Source of the DNA: CAYNST01 sp964399955
GTDB lineage: Bacteria > Pseudomonadota > Gammaproteobacteria > Pseudomonadales > Cellvibrionaceae
Direction: 5' to 3'
Assembly (NCBI GenBank): GCA_964399955.1
Contig: CAYNST010000030.1
Span: 1-32,401 of the forward strand
Length of the DNA stretch: 32,401 nt
Shown here: positions 30,702 to 32,401 of the stretch, piece after piece
Layout of the letters: every line of letters begins with the position of its first letter
How positions within the stretch are numbered: position 1 is the stretch's first letter
The notes under the pieces: generated by a model
What the model was told of the DNA's origin: nothing
Seen by the model: the letters and a program-made list of their open reading frames with translations, nothing else
The model's database searches: none
Position numbers and translations under genes: made by a program

Positions 30702-31099
30702 TCAAAGCAATTGACCAACTTCTGCGCACTCGCGCCTTTCAGTGGCTGCGAGTACTGCAGTTCATTCTTGCGCTGGGTATTTTCAGCTTTGCCGCACTCA
30801 TGCCCAACACCTACGTACCGGGGCAGCATTCGGACACCTCATTGCACTTTCTGGGCAATCTGCTGTTGTTTCTCTCCGCTGCAGTAGCCTGCTACGGGCG
30901 CATTAGAATGACCACGTTGCTGGTTCTGCTGCTGCCCTACTCCATCGCCATAGAACTGGCCCAAGGGCTGACCCCCAGCCGACAGGTGGACCCCAAGGAT
31001 ATGCTCATCAACGTTATCGGATTGCTATTGGGGTGCACCCTTGTTTACCTGGTAGAACGGGCCTGGCGCAGACTGAATCCACAGGGGGATTTGAGATAG
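30698..31099 (+). CDS. VanZ-like family membrane protein
   Basis: 133 residues; ATG 30698 overlaps the kinase stop (ATGA), so it belongs to the same operon. Four hydrophobic segments (LRVLQFILALGIFSFAALMP, LHFLGNLLLFLSAAVACYG, MTTLLVLLLPYSIAIELAQG, MLINVIGLLLGCTLVYLVE) and the VanZ signature: SLHFLGN...F, then IELAQGLTPSRQVDPKDMLINVIGLLLG. VanZ relatives can lower glycopeptide binding or affect membrane stress; here, coupled to a PhoQ-like kinase, it is likely an envelope-stress effector (inference). Confidence 0.85.
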   Translation: MIKAIDQLLRTRAFQWLRVLQFILALGIFSFAALMPNTYVPGQHSDTSLHFLGNLLLFLSAAVACYGRIRMTTLLVLLLPYSIAIELAQGLTPSRQVDPKDMLINVIGLLLGCTLVYLVERAWRRLNPQGDLR

Positions 31100-31115
31100 G
31101 CGTGTCACGAATGGT

Positions 31116-31292
31116 GGTTTGATCGAAGAGCAGGATAGCCGGGCTGTAATTCCGACAAAGCGCAATTCGGTGAAGGGCAATGGCGACCTTGACCGGGGCC
31201 TGTACCGGTTCCGACACTTGGTTGAGAATGCTTTTGCACGGCTCAAGCAGTACCGAGCCATTGCCACTCGATTCGATAAACTGAAATCATGA
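31116..31292 (+). pseudogene. IS5-family transposase remnant (C-terminal end)
   Basis: In-frame plus-strand translation ending in TGA at 31290-31292 gives GLIEEQDSRAVIPTKRN, then DRGLYRFRHLVENAFARL and KQYRAIATRFDKLKS. This is the typical end of IS5-group DDE transposases, including the catalytic Glu in HLVENAFARLKQ. Only about 58 codons remain: the Asp residues and the N-terminus are gone, and an in-frame stop lies just upstream (31092-31094). It begins only a few bases after the VanZ gene stop, so an insertion or deletion once joined the two. No terminal inverted repeats could be identified. Confidence 0.85.
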
Positions 31293-31386
31293 AAGCATGG
31301 TGGCCATGGCGTGTGGATTTCTATGGCTACCCATGTGAAACGTCAACAGACCCTAGCATCTCTACTATGCGGAGTCCTGCAGGCAC

Positions 31387-31412
31387 AAAAAGGCCCGCAC
31401 GTGGCCGGCCTT
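31387..31412 (-). terminator. Terminator for the hicA-like gene
   Basis: AAGGCC (31390-31395) and GGCCTT (31407-31412) form a stem; on the minus strand it is followed by T5 (from A5 at 31387-31391). It lies about 45 bp beyond the toxin stop. Confidence 0.65.
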
Positions 31413-31456
31413 CATCTGCGGATACTGGTCATCCATGGCTGCTGTCGACATCGCTC

Positions 31457-31654
31457 TTAAAACGCTTTGCTGATTCCGGCCTGCTTGAGCACGTTATTAG
31501 CGGTATGGCGAGACTTTATTTTGCTGTCAACCGGGAAGTTAAGCCCAGTGATGGGGCTGCACCAAATATCGTGATCGCCCTTGCCGCGGCGGACAAACGT
31601 GCAGCCGTGTTTCTTAAGTATAACTATAAGGTCTGGGGTAAACGACGGCGGCAT
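31457..31654 (-). CDS. HicA-family mRNA interferase toxin
   Basis: 65 residues, dsRBD-like HicA: LIVILKKHGCTFVRRGKGDHDIW (catalytic His in the GDH, usually GSH), SPITGLNFPVDSKIKSRHTANNVLKQAGISKAF. Known for the family: ribosome-independent mRNA cleavage, neutralised by a partner with a degraded RNase H fold. The ATG immediately abuts the stop of the upstream antitoxin. The order antitoxin-then-toxin is the reverse of classical hicAB but normal for HicA/DUF1902 pairs. No strong Shine-Dalgarno is visible, so translation is probably coupled. Confidence 0.9.
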   Translation of the reverse strand: MPPSFTPDLIVILKKHGCTFVRRGKGDHDIWCSPITGLNFPVDSKIKSRHTANNVLKQAGISKAF

Positions 31655-31894
31655 CTACGCGGTCGCACCGCCAATAAAGTCGCAATGAGACAGCAATGAA
31701 ATGGGCACCTCAAGGTGCTCCTTTCCATCGAGTCCTGAATTAAGGGATAGCAACTCCGGCACCATGCATTTTAGCTTGGCCACAAGTTCATCCATTGAGT
31801 CCGCCTCGGTAGCCAGGCCCGGCACGTCATCGCTAGTAGCAACCCATACTTCTGCCTCTTCGTCCCAGTCGGCATGTACAGTCACTCTTTTCAT
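31655..31894 (-). CDS. DUF1902 (HicB-like) antitoxin
   Basis: 79 residues. ATG 31894 is chosen because GGGAGAAG (31901-31908, minus strand) sits just upstream; longer in-frame starts lack a ribosome site. The sequence matches DUF1902: MKRVTVHADWDEEAEVWVATSDDVPGLATEADSMDELVAKLK and PELLSLNSG...VPISL, a HicB-like degraded RNase H fold. There is no obvious C-terminal DNA-binding domain, so autoregulation may be by the complex or absent. It is paired with the HicA-like toxin in a region also containing transposon debris, so it was probably acquired horizontally. Confidence 0.9.
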   Translation of the reverse strand: MKRVTVHADWDEEAEVWVATSDDVPGLATEADSMDELVAKLKCMVPELLSLNSGLDGKEHLEVPISLLSHCDFIGGATA

Positions 31895-31914
31895 GTCAAC
31901 TTCTCCCATGAATG

Positions 31915-31929
31915 GCCGCCGTATGCGGC
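31915..31929 (-). promoter_or_regulatory. Inverted repeat just upstream of the antitoxin gene
   Basis: GCCGC-cgtat-GCGGC (31915-31929) lies 7 bp upstream of the antitoxin Shine-Dalgarno, a position suited to an operator for toxin-antitoxin autorepression or a hairpin at the mRNA 5' end. Confidence 0.4.
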
Positions 31930-32401
31930 AAAATCTAACGAATGTCATCCGCCTGTGTATAAGCCTGTGGATATCTTCAGGTGGCGACATATGCGCTTCT
32001 TATCTCACATCTCAGGAGTACGCTCAAGAACTATAGTTCAGATTTTGCGGCGCCTGCGACAATGTCGACGAGAGTGCACGCCATTCTCCTAAAGGGTTGA
32101 ACATTTAAGTCCGTGCTCTGTGGATAACTAGGCGTTAGACCCTAAAGAGAGGTAGGAGGCCGATATGTCTCTGGTGATTGGGCCGGTGCCGAAGTAGGTA
32201 ATCTCCCCCCCTTGGCCCATAAGCCGCCTTTGCTGGCTGTCCGTGTCGGTTGGGCGGGGCAAGGTCACAGTGCCGATTTGGGCGGCTGCCTGGAAAGGCG
32301 AGATCAGCCCCACATCGTGTGAGACTATCGCTCCGTGCGCTGCCGATGATTCGGCGGCAAGCTTGAAAAGCCTATTGGTGGAATTGCACTATTTGGGGCT
32401 A
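31930..32401. other. Non-coding end region with DnaA-box-like sequences
   Basis: About 470 bp without a supportable gene. It contains TGTGTATAA (31954-31962, matches TTATNCACA on the minus strand), TGTGGATAT (31966-31974, one mismatch) and TGTGGATAA (32119-32127, perfect TTATCCACA). The rest shows no tRNA, recognisable protein or transposon end. Confidence 0.4.

Noticed and set aside
31933..32140. Possible integron attC site (ATCTAAC at 31933 and GTTAGAC at 32134)
   Set aside because: The two core-like sites are about 200 bp apart, longer than usual attC sites, and the interior is not palindromic.
32128..32313. A 61-codon minus-strand open frame
   Set aside because: No ribosome site, family features or conserved neighbour; it looks like a chance open frame.
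1..32401. CRISPR arrays, tRNA and rRNA genes, prophage
   Set aside because: I scanned for regular spaced repeats, tRNA-like cloverleaf ends and phage structural proteins and saw none; a computed search could still find a missed tRNA.

Overview
The window looks like chromosomal DNA of a marine or aquatic gammaproteobacterium. The best guess is Cellvibrionales (Saccharophagus/Teredinibacter/Simiduia type), inferred from a poly-serine linker in an exported protein, gammaproteobacterial-type fldB, mnmC, xseA, guaB and guaA genes, and a PhoP/PhoQ-like pair; no rRNA or other phylogenetic marker is present to prove it. Gene density is high, coding strands alternate in short operons, and I see no tRNA, rRNA, CRISPR array or prophage.

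Layout. 1-3755 (+): an exported c-type cytochrome of the DUF1587/1595/1592/1588/1585 family (5' end outside the window), carrying a poly-Ser linker and an inserted carbohydrate-binding-like domain, then its usual partner, a Tat-exported DUF1552 protein, closed by a strong terminator. 3851-5235 (-): two coupled exported DUF1566 proteins. 5409-7372 (-): cryptochrome-DASH and a Blc-type lipocalin. 7521-10560 (+): an overlapping operon of two flavodoxins (YqcA-like, FldB) and the bifunctional tRNA-modifying enzyme MnmC. 10715-12647 (+): a ComFB-like protein, a HemN-like protein that has lost its radical-SAM cysteines, and a DUF4202 protein. 12762-13494: a small unknown gene and a palindrome-rich intergenic stretch. 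13495-16778 (-): guaA and guaB (GMP synthesis), each with its own terminator; guaB has a good sigma70 promoter. 16893-18939 (+): an amidoligase / class-I glutamine-amidotransferase-like hydrolase / YqaA membrane protein operon. 19161-20513 (+): xseA. 20646-23615 (+): thiO, thiS, thiG (thiamine thiazole synthesis), then a stand-alone ABC ATPase. 23588-26877 (-): RimK-like ATP-grasp ligase, inactive transglutaminase fused to a multi-TM region, and a retropepsin-like lipoprotein whose DTG motif has become DAG. 27007-27693 (+): HAD phosphatase. 28114-31099 (+): PepSY protein, PhoP-like regulator, PhoQ-like kinase, VanZ-like protein. 31100-32401: an accessory patch with an IS5-family transposase remnant, a HicA/DUF1902 toxin-antitoxin pair, and about 500 bp of non-coding DNA containing DnaA-box-like sequences.

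The parts most likely to hide undescribed biology are: (a) two independent peptide/amide-ligase systems 5 kb apart (amidoligase-GATase-YqaA, and RimK-like ligase-inactive transglutaminase/TM-pseudo-protease); (b) the HemN-like protein without an iron-sulphur cluster beside a ComFB protein; (c) the sugar-binding-like domain inserted in a DUF1592 cytochrome; (d) the palindrome-rich non-coding segment between guaA and its downstream neighbour. Functions are assigned by family recognition from the protein sequence only; no database search was possible.
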